A stretch of DNA of 64,000 bases from Acidobacteriota bacterium. Lineage in GTDB: Bacteria > Acidobacteriota > Vicinamibacteria > Marinacidobacterales > Marinacidobacteraceae. Position numbers and translations under genes: made by a program. The DNA lies in the NCBI GenBank assembly GCA_022826195.1, contig JAJDVI010000033.1, forward strand, positions 1 to 64,000. Direction: 5' to 3'. Below, one piece after another: positions 7,195-14,834 of this stretch (the first letter of the stretch is position 1; each line of letters opens with the position of its first letter). The notes below the pieces were generated by a model that saw only the letters and a list, made by a program, of their open reading frames with translations, did no database searches and was not told the DNA's origin.

Positions 7195-7916
7195 TGGCCG
7201 AATACGACCTGCCTGCTGGGCCGGCCGAACTCTTCGAGGCGGTCCGCGAGGCTTTCGGCAAGCACCTGGGCGGAGAACAGCACATGCGCCTCGGCGGAGG
7301 GACCGTCCTGGCGGCCCGCTGGGCACACCGCCACAGCACGGACGTGGACCTCTTCACCGATACGGAGTCTTACGTCCGGCTCTGGCAACGCCGCGATGCG
7401 TTCCGGCGCACCATCGAGCGACGGACCGCGCCGCGGGAGCTCAGCGTCCGCCAGTGGAACACCAAAATCATCCTGCCGGACGGCGAAGTCACCCTGTTCA
7501 CCAGCCCTCCATTCACCAACCAACCCCGCTCCGCCGACACGGTCCGCAACACGTCTGTGCCGTTCGAGACCAACGCCGAAATTCTCGCCAAAAAGCTAGG
7601 TGGACGGATGCTCAACACGGGCGCGCTCGTCCTCCGAGACCTCTACGACTTCGCCGTCGCACGGCACCACGACCCCGACGCAATCAAGACGTTCGTGCAG
7701 CGCATTGATGTGTCTGATCTCAAGCAGCTGAAGCGCGAGATCGACAACCTCCCGCATGACTGGGCTCGCTCTCCCGGCCAGCGGCCGCTCATCCGGCCGG
7801 TCCACCCAGCCGAGGCCTCCAACCCCGCCCCCTTTGTCGCCGACCAGATCCGGCGCGAGATTCTCTCCAGGGTGCCGGCTCGCCCCCGCCGCTCCCCTCC
7901 TGCCTGGGAGCGCTGA
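7194..7916 (+). CDS. AbiEii/AbiGii-type nucleotidyltransferase toxin, copy 2
   Basis: A 240-residue paralogue of the product at 3118-3810. GGGTVLAARW (34-43) and HSTDVDLF, with aspartates at 50 and 52, form the nucleotidyltransferase active site; ILAKKLGGRML and RDLYDFAVARHH follow as in copy 1. It carries an arginine/proline-rich C-terminal tail that copy 1 lacks. The ATG overlaps the recombinase stop (ATGA). A homologue of the copy-1 partner gene follows after ten bases, and no AbiEi-type antitoxin gene is present. The two copies have diverged substantially outside the motifs, so this is not a very recent duplication. Confidence 0.87.
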   Translation: MAEYDLPAGPAELFEAVREAFGKHLGGEQHMRLGGGTVLAARWAHRHSTDVDLFTDTESYVRLWQRRDAFRRTIERRTAPRELSVRQWNTKIILPDGEVTLFTSPPFTNQPRSADTVRNTSVPFETNAEILAKKLGGRMLNTGALVLRDLYDFAVARHHDPDAIKTFVQRIDVSDLKQLKREIDNLPHDWARSPGQRPLIRPVHPAEASNPAPFVADQIRREILSRVPARPRRSPPAWER

Positions 7917-7926
7917 AAAGCGCACG

Positions 7927-8529
7927 ATGCTCGATCTTGCGGAGGTTCGCCGCCTCTACTTCAACCCGCCGCCCGACGATCCGGATCGGGTTCCCTCCCG
8001 CGAGGAACTCTACGCTCAAGCGGAGCGCCGGCAATTCGATGACTGTCTGCTCTCCGGCGACGACCCGCGCGAGGAAGGTGTCGGCGAACACGGCTCCCTG
8101 ATCGGCGGCCCCGGCAAACCGAGCCGCCACTTCACATGGGATCCCGAGTTTGCCCCCCGAAGTCGCATTCCCCTCCCGCTCGCCTGGTTCGACCACCCGC
8201 AAGCCCATTCCCGCCCGTCAACCCCGACGGACGAAGTTTCTGTCTTCTTCGCACACCTCTCCGGCGCCCACCTGGCGGGCTACCCGAACCGCCCCACCGG
8301 CAACGAGTTGGCCCGGATTTTCCGGGCCATCCAGATGACGGACGTCGAACGCGACCAGGTATGGCACGTCTTCGCCTGCATCCACCTGTGGGACCTTCCC
8401 GGGCTCCTCTCTGCCGGAGGCATGTCCGTCTACGAGGTCGCCCGCGCCATCCGTCTCTCCCTGACGTTACGACCCCACGTCGTAGCCTGGATCAACCTCT
8501 TCGGCGTTCCGCCGGAGGAGAGTGCCTGA
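7927..8529 (+). CDS. Conserved partner of AbiEii, unknown family, copy 2
   Basis: A 200-residue homologue of the product at 3815-4432, beginning MLDLAEVRRLYFNPPPDD. Conserved blocks are GEHGSLIGGPGKP, PLPLAWFDHP, HLAGYPNRPTGNELARIF and the C-terminal ARAIRLS with VPP. The middle third differs most. Spacing and strand relative to AbiEii are the same as in module 1. No known domain is recognised. Co-occurrence twice in one element argues that this protein and AbiEii work together, most simply as antitoxin and toxin. Confidence 0.75.
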   Translation: MLDLAEVRRLYFNPPPDDPDRVPSREELYAQAERRQFDDCLLSGDDPREEGVGEHGSLIGGPGKPSRHFTWDPEFAPRSRIPLPLAWFDHPQAHSRPSTPTDEVSVFFAHLSGAHLAGYPNRPTGNELARIFRAIQMTDVERDQVWHVFACIHLWDLPGLLSAGGMSVYEVARAIRLSLTLRPHVVAWINLFGVPPEESA

Positions 8530-8554
8530 CCACAATAGGTGTGTGAGCCCCACC

Positions 8555-9376
8555 ATGAGACTTAGAGCTCTCCTCCTTCCTCTCGTTGCCCTGATCCTCG
8601 CCGGTTGCGTCCTGCCGACACCCGACGAATTCCAGGAAGAACAGGCCAGGTTCAACCGGGAGTTCGCCAAGAACCTCCGCGCCTCACTCAAGGAGCTCAG
8701 GGGCCCCCCGCCCCGCCCGATCGAGGAGATGCGGGCCGACGCGATAGCCGAGTTCAATGCGCTTGAACGCCTCCGCGACGAGGCTCTTGCGCGCCTGGGC
8801 GAACTCGAGCGCAACCCCGATGCCGGCCCCGACCAGCGCCGCTACGCTAGAAACACGGCGAGCGACATCCAGCTCCGACGGCGTTTGCTCGATGACAACG
8901 CACGCCGCGGCATTGCCTCGGACGACTGGAGGTCCATCCAGCACACCACAAACCAAACCTACAACCGAAGACTGACGGTCGAGCAGCGCCTGGCGGAAAC
9001 GAAACGCCGCCTCCGGCGGCTGGGCGGCTCCGCCGCCGCCACATCGCTCGGGTCCGTTTCGCCCACAGAACAGCGCCTTTCGGATGCAATTGAAGGAGTT
9101 CGCGCCAAGGCCTCCGCCGCCATGAATGAGGTCGAGACGCTCCACGACGAGTTGATCCGCCTCCTCGAGGCGCGGATCTCCGCCTTGGGCGACGACGCGG
9201 CAAAGAAACGCGTCACGGACGCCATCACTCTCGCGCGCCTCGCCAAACGACAAGACATGGACCTGCTGCGCGGCGACGTCGCTGCCGACGCACAGTGGCG
9301 CATCGAAGGCGCACTCAGCAAAGCCGCGATCATCCGAGACCAGCTCCAGGCACAGATTGCCGACCTGAAGCACTGA
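8555..9376 (+). CDS. Coiled-coil lipoprotein, unknown function
   Basis: A 273-residue lipoprotein precursor. The signal peptide ends in the lipobox LAGC with the lipidated cysteine at residue 18. The mature part is almost entirely charged and helical (about residues 25-270), with many leucine/arginine/glutamate stretches typical of coiled coils. No enzymatic motif is recognised. The start ATG 8555 was chosen because it puts the signal peptide at the N-terminus. The gene follows the second toxin module by 25 bases on the same strand and may be the last gene of that transcript. A role at the cell envelope is the only safe inference. Confidence 0.65.
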   Translation: MRLRALLLPLVALILAGCVLPTPDEFQEEQARFNREFAKNLRASLKELRGPPPRPIEEMRADAIAEFNALERLRDEALARLGELERNPDAGPDQRRYARNTASDIQLRRRLLDDNARRGIASDDWRSIQHTTNQTYNRRLTVEQRLAETKRRLRRLGGSAAATSLGSVSPTEQRLSDAIEGVRAKASAAMNEVETLHDELIRLLEARISALGDDAAKKRVTDAITLARLAKRQDMDLLRGDVAADAQWRIEGALSKAAIIRDQLQAQIADLKH

Positions 9377-9796
9377 CCTCGCCCCCCAAGGCCGCTAACG
9401 GAAGACTGCCCTCGGGGCGCATGACCGCTCAGAGCGCGTCTGTGCCATCTCGATTTATGTCAAATCGGTCGAATTCGCCCGGATCTCGCCGGCGCCGGCG
9501 TGGATCCGGGCTCCTCGAGGAGCTGCGCAGGCCTGCAGGAGGCCAAATTGGGGCTGCCCGGGCCCACCAGGTCCGGACGCAGGTTCCGATAACGGCTCCT
9601 TGCTCTAGTCCGTTTGGGGGCGCTGCGCACCAGCCGGCGGCGGAGCGAGGAACGGGAGCGCCCCTGCAATCCGGGCGACTCGCTGGGCGAGATCGTGGAG
9701 GTCCGTCTGACTTGACGCTCCCCGGCCCATTCAGCTAGTACGCTCCACCCGAACCGTGCCAACCCGGCGAGCCGCAACCGATCCCACGATCGGACG
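9377..9796. other. Intergenic stretch, one small inverted repeat
   Basis: About 420 bases without a convincing gene; ORFs here on both strands are arginine/proline-rich shadows. The one structure seen is CGATTT (9451-9456) and AAATCG (9462-9467) around the five-base spacer ATGTC, in a locally AT-richer patch. It may be an operator or attachment-type site. No promoter could be assigned for the next gene. Confidence 0.4.
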
Positions 9797-10219
9797 ATGA
9801 GCACCCCTCCCAAAGACTGCCCCGACTGCGGCGACACCTGCTGGGTCGCCTCCACGCGCCCCGACGGTTCCCCCGCCGTCGCCCCCTGCCCCGCCTGCGT
9901 GCCCGACACTCCGGAGTCGCGGCCACGACACAAACGCCAAGAACGCCTCCCTCTCGCCGCCGATCCCGTGCGGCTCGGCGCCCTCTTCGGGCTCCCTGAC
10001 AACGTTGCCAACAACCCCACCGGTCCTCCCCTCGCGCAATCCGCCGAGCACCGCCAGCAGCCCCCGGCCGCGCGCGCACGCAACGCTCCACCTGGACCGT
10101 ACTCCTCCTTATCGGAAGCTGCGAAAGCAGCTTTCGATAAGGATTCGCGCCCAATTCGGAACGAAGCCACGCCTTTCGCAGCATCCGATAAGAGCGCGGT
10201 GCTTATCCGAAGTTGCTGA
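9797..10219 (+). CDS. Small zinc-ribbon protein, C-terminus encoded by repeat DNA
   Basis: The N-terminal 35 residues contain two CxxC knuckles (CPDC at about 8-11 and CPAC at about 32-35), which would form a zinc ribbon of the type seen in small plasmid and phage proteins. The rest is proline/alanine-rich and of low information. The last 37 codons run through the hairpin repeats at 10107-10236, so the C-terminus is probably not conserved and the gene may have been truncated or extended by a recombination event. No function is recognised. It is the rightmost gene of the accessory region. Confidence 0.45.
   Translation: MSTPPKDCPDCGDTCWVASTRPDGSPAVAPCPACVPDTPESRPRHKRQERLPLAADPVRLGALFGLPDNVANNPTGPPLAQSAEHRQQPPAARARNAPPGPYSSLSEAAKAAFDKDSRPIRNEATPFAASDKSAVLIRSC
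10107..10142. repeat. Long hairpin repeat A
   Basis: Two 16-base arms, CCTTATCGGAAGCTGC (10107-10122) and GCAGCTTTCGATAAGG (10127-10142), flank the tetraloop GAAA. They differ from perfect complementarity at one position, which would be a G-U pair in RNA. The outer ends carry the TTATCGGAA/TTTCGATAA motif shared with repeat B and with 5657-5680. Confidence 0.85.
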
Positions 10220-10236
10220 CGCAACATCCGATAAGC
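10174..10236. repeat. Long hairpin repeat B plus an extra right arm
   Basis: GCTTATCCGAAGTTGC (10201-10216) and GCAACATCCGATAAGC (10221-10236) form a second hairpin with loop TGAC and two mismatches. A third, unpaired right-arm copy, GCAGCATCCGATAAG, lies at 10178-10192. Together with the left arm of repeat B it makes a head-to-head site, TCCGATAAG then nine bases then CTTATCCGA. The arrangement resembles clustered recombinase binding sites at the edge of a mobile element; this is inference. Confidence 0.75.
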
Positions 10237-10364
10237 GCGCGCGACGCCCGGCCGGATCTACGGGCCCCCGGGGTCGCGAGGCGGGGTTCGCTGCGGCCGA
10301 GGCAACTCCAGAGGCCAATGTCGGCGCGCCGACATTCCCGGCGAGGACCGCCGGCCGCGTGCCG

Positions 10365-10829
10365 TCAGTCGTCCGGTGAACCGAACCGCTCCCGGAGCCG
10401 CGCCGTGCGATACGCGAAGATCCGTTCGAGGTCGGGGGCCACCAGGTAGCGGTCGATCAGCCAGCCTCCAGGCGCCTGGTAGCGCACCTCGTCGGAAGCG
10501 ATCACCATCGGTCCCCTGCCCGGGCGTTCCCGCACTTCGAACCGGTGCTCGTGAATCCAGCTTCGGTAGGGCCCGATCACCTGTTCGTCCACGAAGCGAT
10601 GCGGCGGTTCCCAGGCGGTGATCTCGCTGCGCCAGCGAAGCGGTAGACCGTGAAGACGCAGCCGATAGTCGATCTGCGTGCCGCGGGTCATCCGGATCTC
10701 GCCTTCGGTCAGGACCCGGAAGCGGAGCCAGGGCGGCGTGAGCACTTCCAGGTTCCCGGCATTCGAAAAGAAGCCAAACACCGCATCCGGCGGCGCCGCC
10801 AGTGCTACGGAACATCGAAGGACCGGCAT
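10365..10829 (-). CDS. SRPBCC (START/Bet v 1-like) family protein
   Basis: A 154-residue single-domain protein. The start LRCSVALAAPPDAVFGFFSN is the typical first strand and helix of SRPBCC ligand-binding proteins. The middle ITAWEPPHRFVDEQVIGPYR and HEHRFE and the C-terminal helix with FAYRTARLRERF complete the helix-grip fold. Members bind small hydrophobic ligands or act as cyclase/dehydrase-like enzymes; the ligand here cannot be deduced. It stands alone, divergent from the next gene, and is the first clearly chromosomal-type gene to the right of the accessory region. Confidence 0.8.
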   Translation of the reverse strand: MPVLRCSVALAAPPDAVFGFFSNAGNLEVLTPPWLRFRVLTEGEIRMTRGTQIDYRLRLHGLPLRWRSEITAWEPPHRFVDEQVIGPYRSWIHEHRFEVRERPGRGPMVIASDEVRYQAPGGWLIDRYLVAPDLERIFAYRTARLRERFGSPDD

Positions 10830-10966
10830 GCGTTCCTGATGCTAACCTTCCCCGGTTACTCCTCTTGACGCGCTGAGCGGGCGGCGCCAGACCGGTGGCC
10901 TACCCACCCGCCGTCCTCCGAAACGAAGTCCCGGCCGAGAGTGGCGGGCACGAGGCAACATTCGGC

Positions 10967-11392
10967 ATGGCGGACAACGTAGCGGCCCCCGAGGCCCGGA
11001 TTCCCGGCATCGACTACGAACCGAAGCCGGGCGGGAACGAAAACGCCAAGCAGAAGGCGAACGGCTCGGCCCCGGCCTCCTATTCGATGCTCGAGCCCCG
11101 GATGAAGGCCATCTACGGTCAGTTCTACAAGGAGACCTACTTTTCCGAGAACAAGCATCTCGAGCCGAAGGTCCAGGAACTGATCGCCCTCGCCTGCTCC
11201 CTGATCGCCCAGTGCGAGGGTTGCCTCGACGGCCACGTGAAGAAGGCCCTCAAGCTGGGGGCTACCAAGGAAGAGATCAGCGAGGCCATCGTGATCGCGA
11301 TCGGCATCAACGCCGCCGCGATCGTCGACCAGACGGACCGGACCGCGGCGCGGCTCGGGCTCAACCACTTTCCGGCCAAGACCCGGCTCTAG
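10967..11392 (+). CDS. Carboxymuconolactone decarboxylase/AhpD-like protein
   Basis: A 141-residue protein. The AhpD-type redox motif is present as CEGCLDGH: two cysteines in CxxC plus a histidine four residues later. It is followed by the conserved AxxxGATKEEI and a helix rich in alanine and isoleucine. AhpD-like proteins act as thiol peroxidase partners or small disulfide reductases. The N-terminal 45 residues are polar and probably disordered. The start is ATG 10967; an upstream in-frame ATG lacks a signal. It faces the E1-alpha operon convergently with a gap of only 12 bases. Confidence 0.85.
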   Translation: MADNVAAPEARIPGIDYEPKPGGNENAKQKANGSAPASYSMLEPRMKAIYGQFYKETYFSENKHLEPKVQELIALACSLIAQCEGCLDGHVKKALKLGATKEEISEAIVIAIGINAAAIVDQTDRTAARLGLNHFPAKTRL

Positions 11393-11404
11393 GCTCGGAG
11401 CGGG

Positions 11405-12502
11405 CTAGGGGCCGAAGACCCCCTCCCCCGCGCCGCCCGGCTCGGGCCGGCTGGTGCGCTGCGAGGCCAACGCCTCCCGTTCGGCGTCCGCGACTTCCGC
11501 TTCGACCCGCGCTTCGATCTCCTCGAGCACGGTGTCGGCCACCGGCGCCCCTCCGGCGCCGCCCTGCCGCAGAAACGCGCGATAGGTGCGGACCGGGTCC
11601 CGCCGGCCGTAGTGCGCGAAGAGGTCGGCCGGGAGGATCCTCCGGCTCTCGCCTTCGTCGTGGGTGGCGTGCCCTCCCATCCGGAATGTGTCCGCAACCA
11701 CGAACACGGGCCGGGAATCGGCGAGGGCCTCCCGTCGGGCGAGCGCGGCGCCCGCGAACACGTCGAGCACGTTGTTGCCGTCCACCCGCAGGCCGGCGAT
11801 TCCGTATGCGCCGCCGAGTTGAGCGAGCCGTTCGTCCCCGCCCTCCGCCAGCGGCGTCCCGAGCGCGATCCGGTTGTTCTGGATCACCACGATGAGCGGC
11901 GCCCGGAGCGCCACGGCGGACACCATCCCCTCATGGAACGCGGCGGTACCCGTCGTGCCGTCTCCCGCCCAGGTCAGCGCCACCCTCGTTTCTCCCCGAA
12001 GCCGGAAAGCGAGGGCCAGCCCCGCGCACACCGGCACGAGGGAGCCGACCATGCTGATCGGGGCAACGATGCCCTGGCCCAGGTCCCCGAAGTGGAGGTC
12101 CCTGCCCCGGGCCGGCCCGTCCTCGGTACCGAGGGCCCCCCGGAACATGGAGGCGAGGCTCATCCCCCGCTCATGGCACGCGCCGATGTTGCGGATCATC
12201 GGTCCGACGACGTCTCCCGCTTCAAGCGCGTGGCACGCCCCCACCGTCACGGCTTCCTCACCCGGCCCGAGCCACGCCTTGGACAGCACTCCCGACCGGA
12301 CCCAGCGCTTCAACTGGAGGTCGTGGGACCGGTTCCGGACGAGACCCTCGTAGAGCCGGAGTCTTGCCGGCTCCGTGAGCCCGCGAACGATGGGAGCCCG
12401 CCGGGCGTCCTCCAGGGCGGTCGCCCCGAATTCACGGACGAGGTCCGGATCCTCGGTCCAGTCGAGGTATTCGGGAGGATCGAGTCCGGGGACGGCCCTC
12501 AC
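11405..12502 (-). CDS. Thiamine-dependent 2-oxoacid dehydrogenase E1 component, alpha subunit
   Basis: A 365-residue E1-alpha homologue (pyruvate or branched-chain oxoacid type). The thiamine diphosphate motif runs from AGDG (179-182) to NN (209-210). Upstream are the conserved GEEA (81-84) and the RDLHFGDL segment, and downstream the FRMGGHATHDE phosphorylation-loop-like segment. It would decarboxylate a 2-oxoacid and pass the acyl group to lipoyl-E2. The GTG start at 12502 overlaps the dacB stop (GTGA) and coincides with the start of family similarity. No E1-beta, E2 or E3 gene is present nearby, so the subunit appears orphaned, and its operon partners (DacB, disulfide oxidoreductase) are unexpected. 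Confidence 0.85.
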   Translation of the reverse strand: MRAVPGLDPPEYLDWTEDPDLVREFGATALEDARRAPIVRGLTEPARLRLYEGLVRNRSHDLQLKRWVRSGVLSKAWLGPGEEAVTVGACHALEAGDVVGPMIRNIGACHERGMSLASMFRGALGTEDGPARGRDLHFGDLGQGIVAPISMVGSLVPVCAGLALAFRLRGETRVALTWAGDGTTGTAAFHEGMVSAVALRAPLIVVIQNNRIALGTPLAEGGDERLAQLGGAYGIAGLRVDGNNVLDVFAGAALARREALADSRPVFVVADTFRMGGHATHDEGESRRILPADLFAHYGRRDPVRTYRAFLRQGGAGGAPVADTVLEEIEARVEAEVADAEREALASQRTSRPEPGGAGEGVFGP

Positions 12503-14010
12503 GCCGAGCGGGAAACGCCGTTCCAGCGGACGAGTTCCCCCGCGATCAGGTTTTCGACTGCGTCGGCGTTCCAGGAATTGCGGAGGCCGTTCGTCATGAC
12601 CGAAAAACCAAGCGCCCGGTTCTCGGCCGCGAGCGGAAAAGCGACACCCGAGAGGGAACTGACGCCGCTGAGGGTCCCCGTCTTTGCCATCACCCGTCCG
12701 AGGGTTTCTTCCCCCCACAGACGTCGGGCAAGGGTGCCGTCCACCCCGGAAACGGCCAGCGAACAGAGAAAGTCGGTCCGGAGTTCCGGTTGGCTGTAGA
12801 GGTCGCGAACGACGGCGACGAGGAGGCGCGCACTCAGGCGGTTCTTCCGCGAGAGTCCGGAGCCGTCATCGATCGTGAAACTGCCGGCCGGAAAGCCGAG
12901 TCCCACGAGATACTCCTCGATGGCCCGCACGCCCTTCTCCCGCGTTCCGGGCGGTCCCCAGCGATGGGCTCCGACGGCGAACAGGAGCTGTTCGGCGGAC
13001 CAGTTGTTGCTGTACTTGCCGAGTGCCTCGACGACCTGCGTCAGGGGTGCCGACTCGTGGCGGTACAGCAGGAGCTTTTGGCTGCCGGCGGGGACGGGGC
13101 CCCGCCTCGGTTCGCCGGTCACCCGCACGCCCCGCTCGACGAGCTTGCCCTTGAGGGCGTAGCCGAAATAGAGGGCCGGCTCGGTCGCCGTGAAGCGGGC
13201 GACGCGTTCGTTGCCGCCCCTGAGGATGCGGCCCTGGAGCCGGATCCGGCGCTCGCCCCGGCGCTGCGCCAGGATGTAGGGGCGCCCCGAGTTGCGCAGC
13301 ACCATGCGGTTCTGAACGGCGTAGTACCCATACCCCTCATCGCGAACGGCCGGCTGCTGGCCGTCCCCGGGCACGCCGGCGACCTCCACCCGGTTCCAGT
13401 GGTAGCCGAGGGCGCTCTGGATGGGTTCCTTGTACCGGATCCGCCGCCTCACGAGCGCCTGGTCGGTTTCCTGGACTTCCAGGAAAGAGTCGTCCAGCAC
13501 GATATCGCCCCGGATCTCGGTCAGCCCGAAGGCCGCCAGGGAGTCCGCGATGAAGTCCATGTCGTGCCGCTGGAGACTGGGGTCCCCGGAGCCGATGACA
13601 TGGACCGGCCCCTCGATGACCCCTTCCTCGGTGGGCGGCGCATCCACGAGCAGACGGGTGGGAAAGCGGTAGCTCGGTCCCAGATAGTGGAGACACGCGC
13701 CCGTGATCGGCAGCTTCATCCCCGAGGCCGGCACGTAGCCGCGGTCCGCGTTGTGGCTGAAGAGCGCGGCCCCGGTGGCCAGATCCTCCACGTGGATGCC
13801 GATGGCGCGACGGAGGCCGAAACGCCTCCGAACCGCGTGGAGGCGCCGGTCGAGTTCAGCGAGCGAGTCCTCGGAGAAAGGCGCCGCCCGTTCTCCCGCG
13901 AAGGCCGGCCCCCCGGCGGCCAGCAGCGCCCCGCCGGAGAGGACGCGCAGAGCCCGGCGCCGATCCACCCGCCAGTCGGCGCCGGGATACCGGGGACGGT
14001 GACCGCTCAC
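12499..14010 (-). CDS. dacB: D-alanyl-D-alanine carboxypeptidase/endopeptidase, PBP4 type
   Basis: A 503-residue S13-family penicillin-binding protein that trims peptidoglycan peptides in the periplasm. The active-site serine motif SGMK is at 96-99, SNN follows in YSNNWSAEQ and KTG is at 443-445. The large insertion between the first two motifs is typical of PBP4. The N-terminus has an arginine cluster (DRRRALRVLSGG) followed by a short hydrophobic stretch, giving a probable Sec or weak Tat signal. The GTG start overlaps the stop of the upstream oxidoreductase gene by GTGA, and its own stop overlaps the next GTG, so three genes form one coupled operon. Confidence 0.92.
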   Translation of the reverse strand: MSGHRPRYPGADWRVDRRRALRVLSGGALLAAGGPAFAGERAAPFSEDSLAELDRRLHAVRRRFGLRRAIGIHVEDLATGAALFSHNADRGYVPASGMKLPITGACLHYLGPSYRFPTRLLVDAPPTEEGVIEGPVHVIGSGDPSLQRHDMDFIADSLAAFGLTEIRGDIVLDDSFLEVQETDQALVRRRIRYKEPIQSALGYHWNRVEVAGVPGDGQQPAVRDEGYGYYAVQNRMVLRNSGRPYILAQRRGERRIRLQGRILRGGNERVARFTATEPALYFGYALKGKLVERGVRVTGEPRRGPVPAGSQKLLLYRHESAPLTQVVEALGKYSNNWSAEQLLFAVGAHRWGPPGTREKGVRAIEEYLVGLGFPAGSFTIDDGSGLSRKNRLSARLLVAVVRDLYSQPELRTDFLCSLAVSGVDGTLARRLWGEETLGRVMAKTGTLSGVSSLSGVAFPLAAENRALGFSVMTNGLRNSWNADAVENLIAGELVRWNGVSRSA

Positions 14011-14732
14011 GACGCGGGATCCTGATCAGGCTGGGAGGCGGCGCCCACCTCGGCCACCGCCGCGAGGAACACCTCCTCCGCCTGGGCCCCCAGCACCGAG
14101 GTTCCCTGCCCCACGAGTCCGGCTCCGTCTTCCAGCGGTTCGACGACGGTCAGCGGCACGGAAGAAACGGAATAGGTCCGGGCCAGATCCGGGAATTCCT
14201 GGACCATCACGATGTCGGTCGTCACCTCGGGGCTTGCCACCGCGAACTGGACGGCCAGACTGGCCGCCGGAGCGCACCAGGGTCAGGTGGGGGTCGTGAA
14301 GACCTTGACGTGGACCGGACGCCGGAGCGTCGACAACTGCTCGGCGGCGTCTTGGGAAAGGGTCAGCGGCGCTCCGGAAACCCAGGTGGCCGCGGTGATC
14401 AGCGAGCCGAACTCGTGGCCGTCCGGCAGCCCCAGAAAACGCACCCGCCCCCTGGCGGCGCCGGTGAGTTCGATCGTCGGCAGGCGGACGATTCCCGCGT
14501 CGCGCGCCACGTCCGGCGCCTTGTCCACATCCCGGATCTCCACGGTGAACCGGTCGGAGAGCTCTTCCACCTCCCGCAGCAGCGCTTCGGTCGTGGAACA
14601 CGTCTGGCAGGGCGTCCGTCCCGGGACCGCCAGAGGACTTTCCCGCTGCGAATAGACGGTGGCGGAGACGGGGCCGGCAAGGTCCTCGAAGTGTTTCCGG
14701 ACCGCCGTGCGATCGGCTTCGCGAAGCAGCAC
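14007..14732 (-). CDS. Two-domain protein disulfide oxidoreductase with probable selenocysteine (UPWC)
   Basis: Read through one TGA, this frame gives a 241-residue protein with two thioredoxin folds, as in archaeal/bacterial PDO proteins (TIGR02187 type). The N-terminal domain has CQTC at 42-45 and cis-proline at RLPTIEL. The C-terminal domain has VFTTPT, then TGA at 14285-14283 (codon 150), then PWC; family members read TPTCPYC here. The rest, EFPDLARTYSVSSVPLTVVE, is intact. The frame ends exactly where dacB begins (GTGA overlap), which only makes sense if the TGA is read through. A hairpin follows the TGA. The start GTG 14732 lacks a strong ribosome-binding site. A nonsense mutation or sequencing error is the alternative. 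Confidence 0.8.
14250..14285 (-). promoter_or_regulatory. Candidate bacterial SECIS element after UGA
   Basis: The TGA is at 14285-14283 on the minus strand. After 22 bases comes a three-base apical loop, GTC (14260-14258), closed by an 8-bp stem: GGCGGCCA (14268-14261) with TGGCCGTC (14257-14250), including one G-U pair. A guanine is the first loop base. The published bacterial SECIS model asks for a stem-loop just after UGA with a small apical loop containing an early G, about 16-37 bases downstream; this fits. SelB would bind it. Confidence 0.65.
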
Positions 14733-14834
14733 GGGGCATAAGGATACCCCGGCCGCGCCGGGGTTTCCCTGGGTCCCCCTCTCCACGCCGCGCCGGTAGA
14801 ATCGGAACCCGGTCCACCAGAGCGGAGGTTGCTC

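Noticed and set aside
9460-10227. Minus-strand frame over the intergenic stretch and zinc-ribbon gene
   Set aside because: No domain, no ribosome-binding site, arginine/serine-rich; the plus-strand zinc-ribbon ORF is better supported.
10107-10236. CRISPR array or integron attC sites
   Set aside because: Only two or three imperfect units with no regular spacers, and no attC-type RYYYAAC/GTTRRRY boxes.
6229-10364. tRNA-adjacent integration site
   Set aside because: No tRNA gene was recognised near the recombinase or at the right edge.
14007-14732. Two separate genes split by a normal stop at 14283
   Set aside because: Neither half has a full second thioredoxin fold on its own, the downstream half would lack an active site and a plausible start, and both halves are in one frame.
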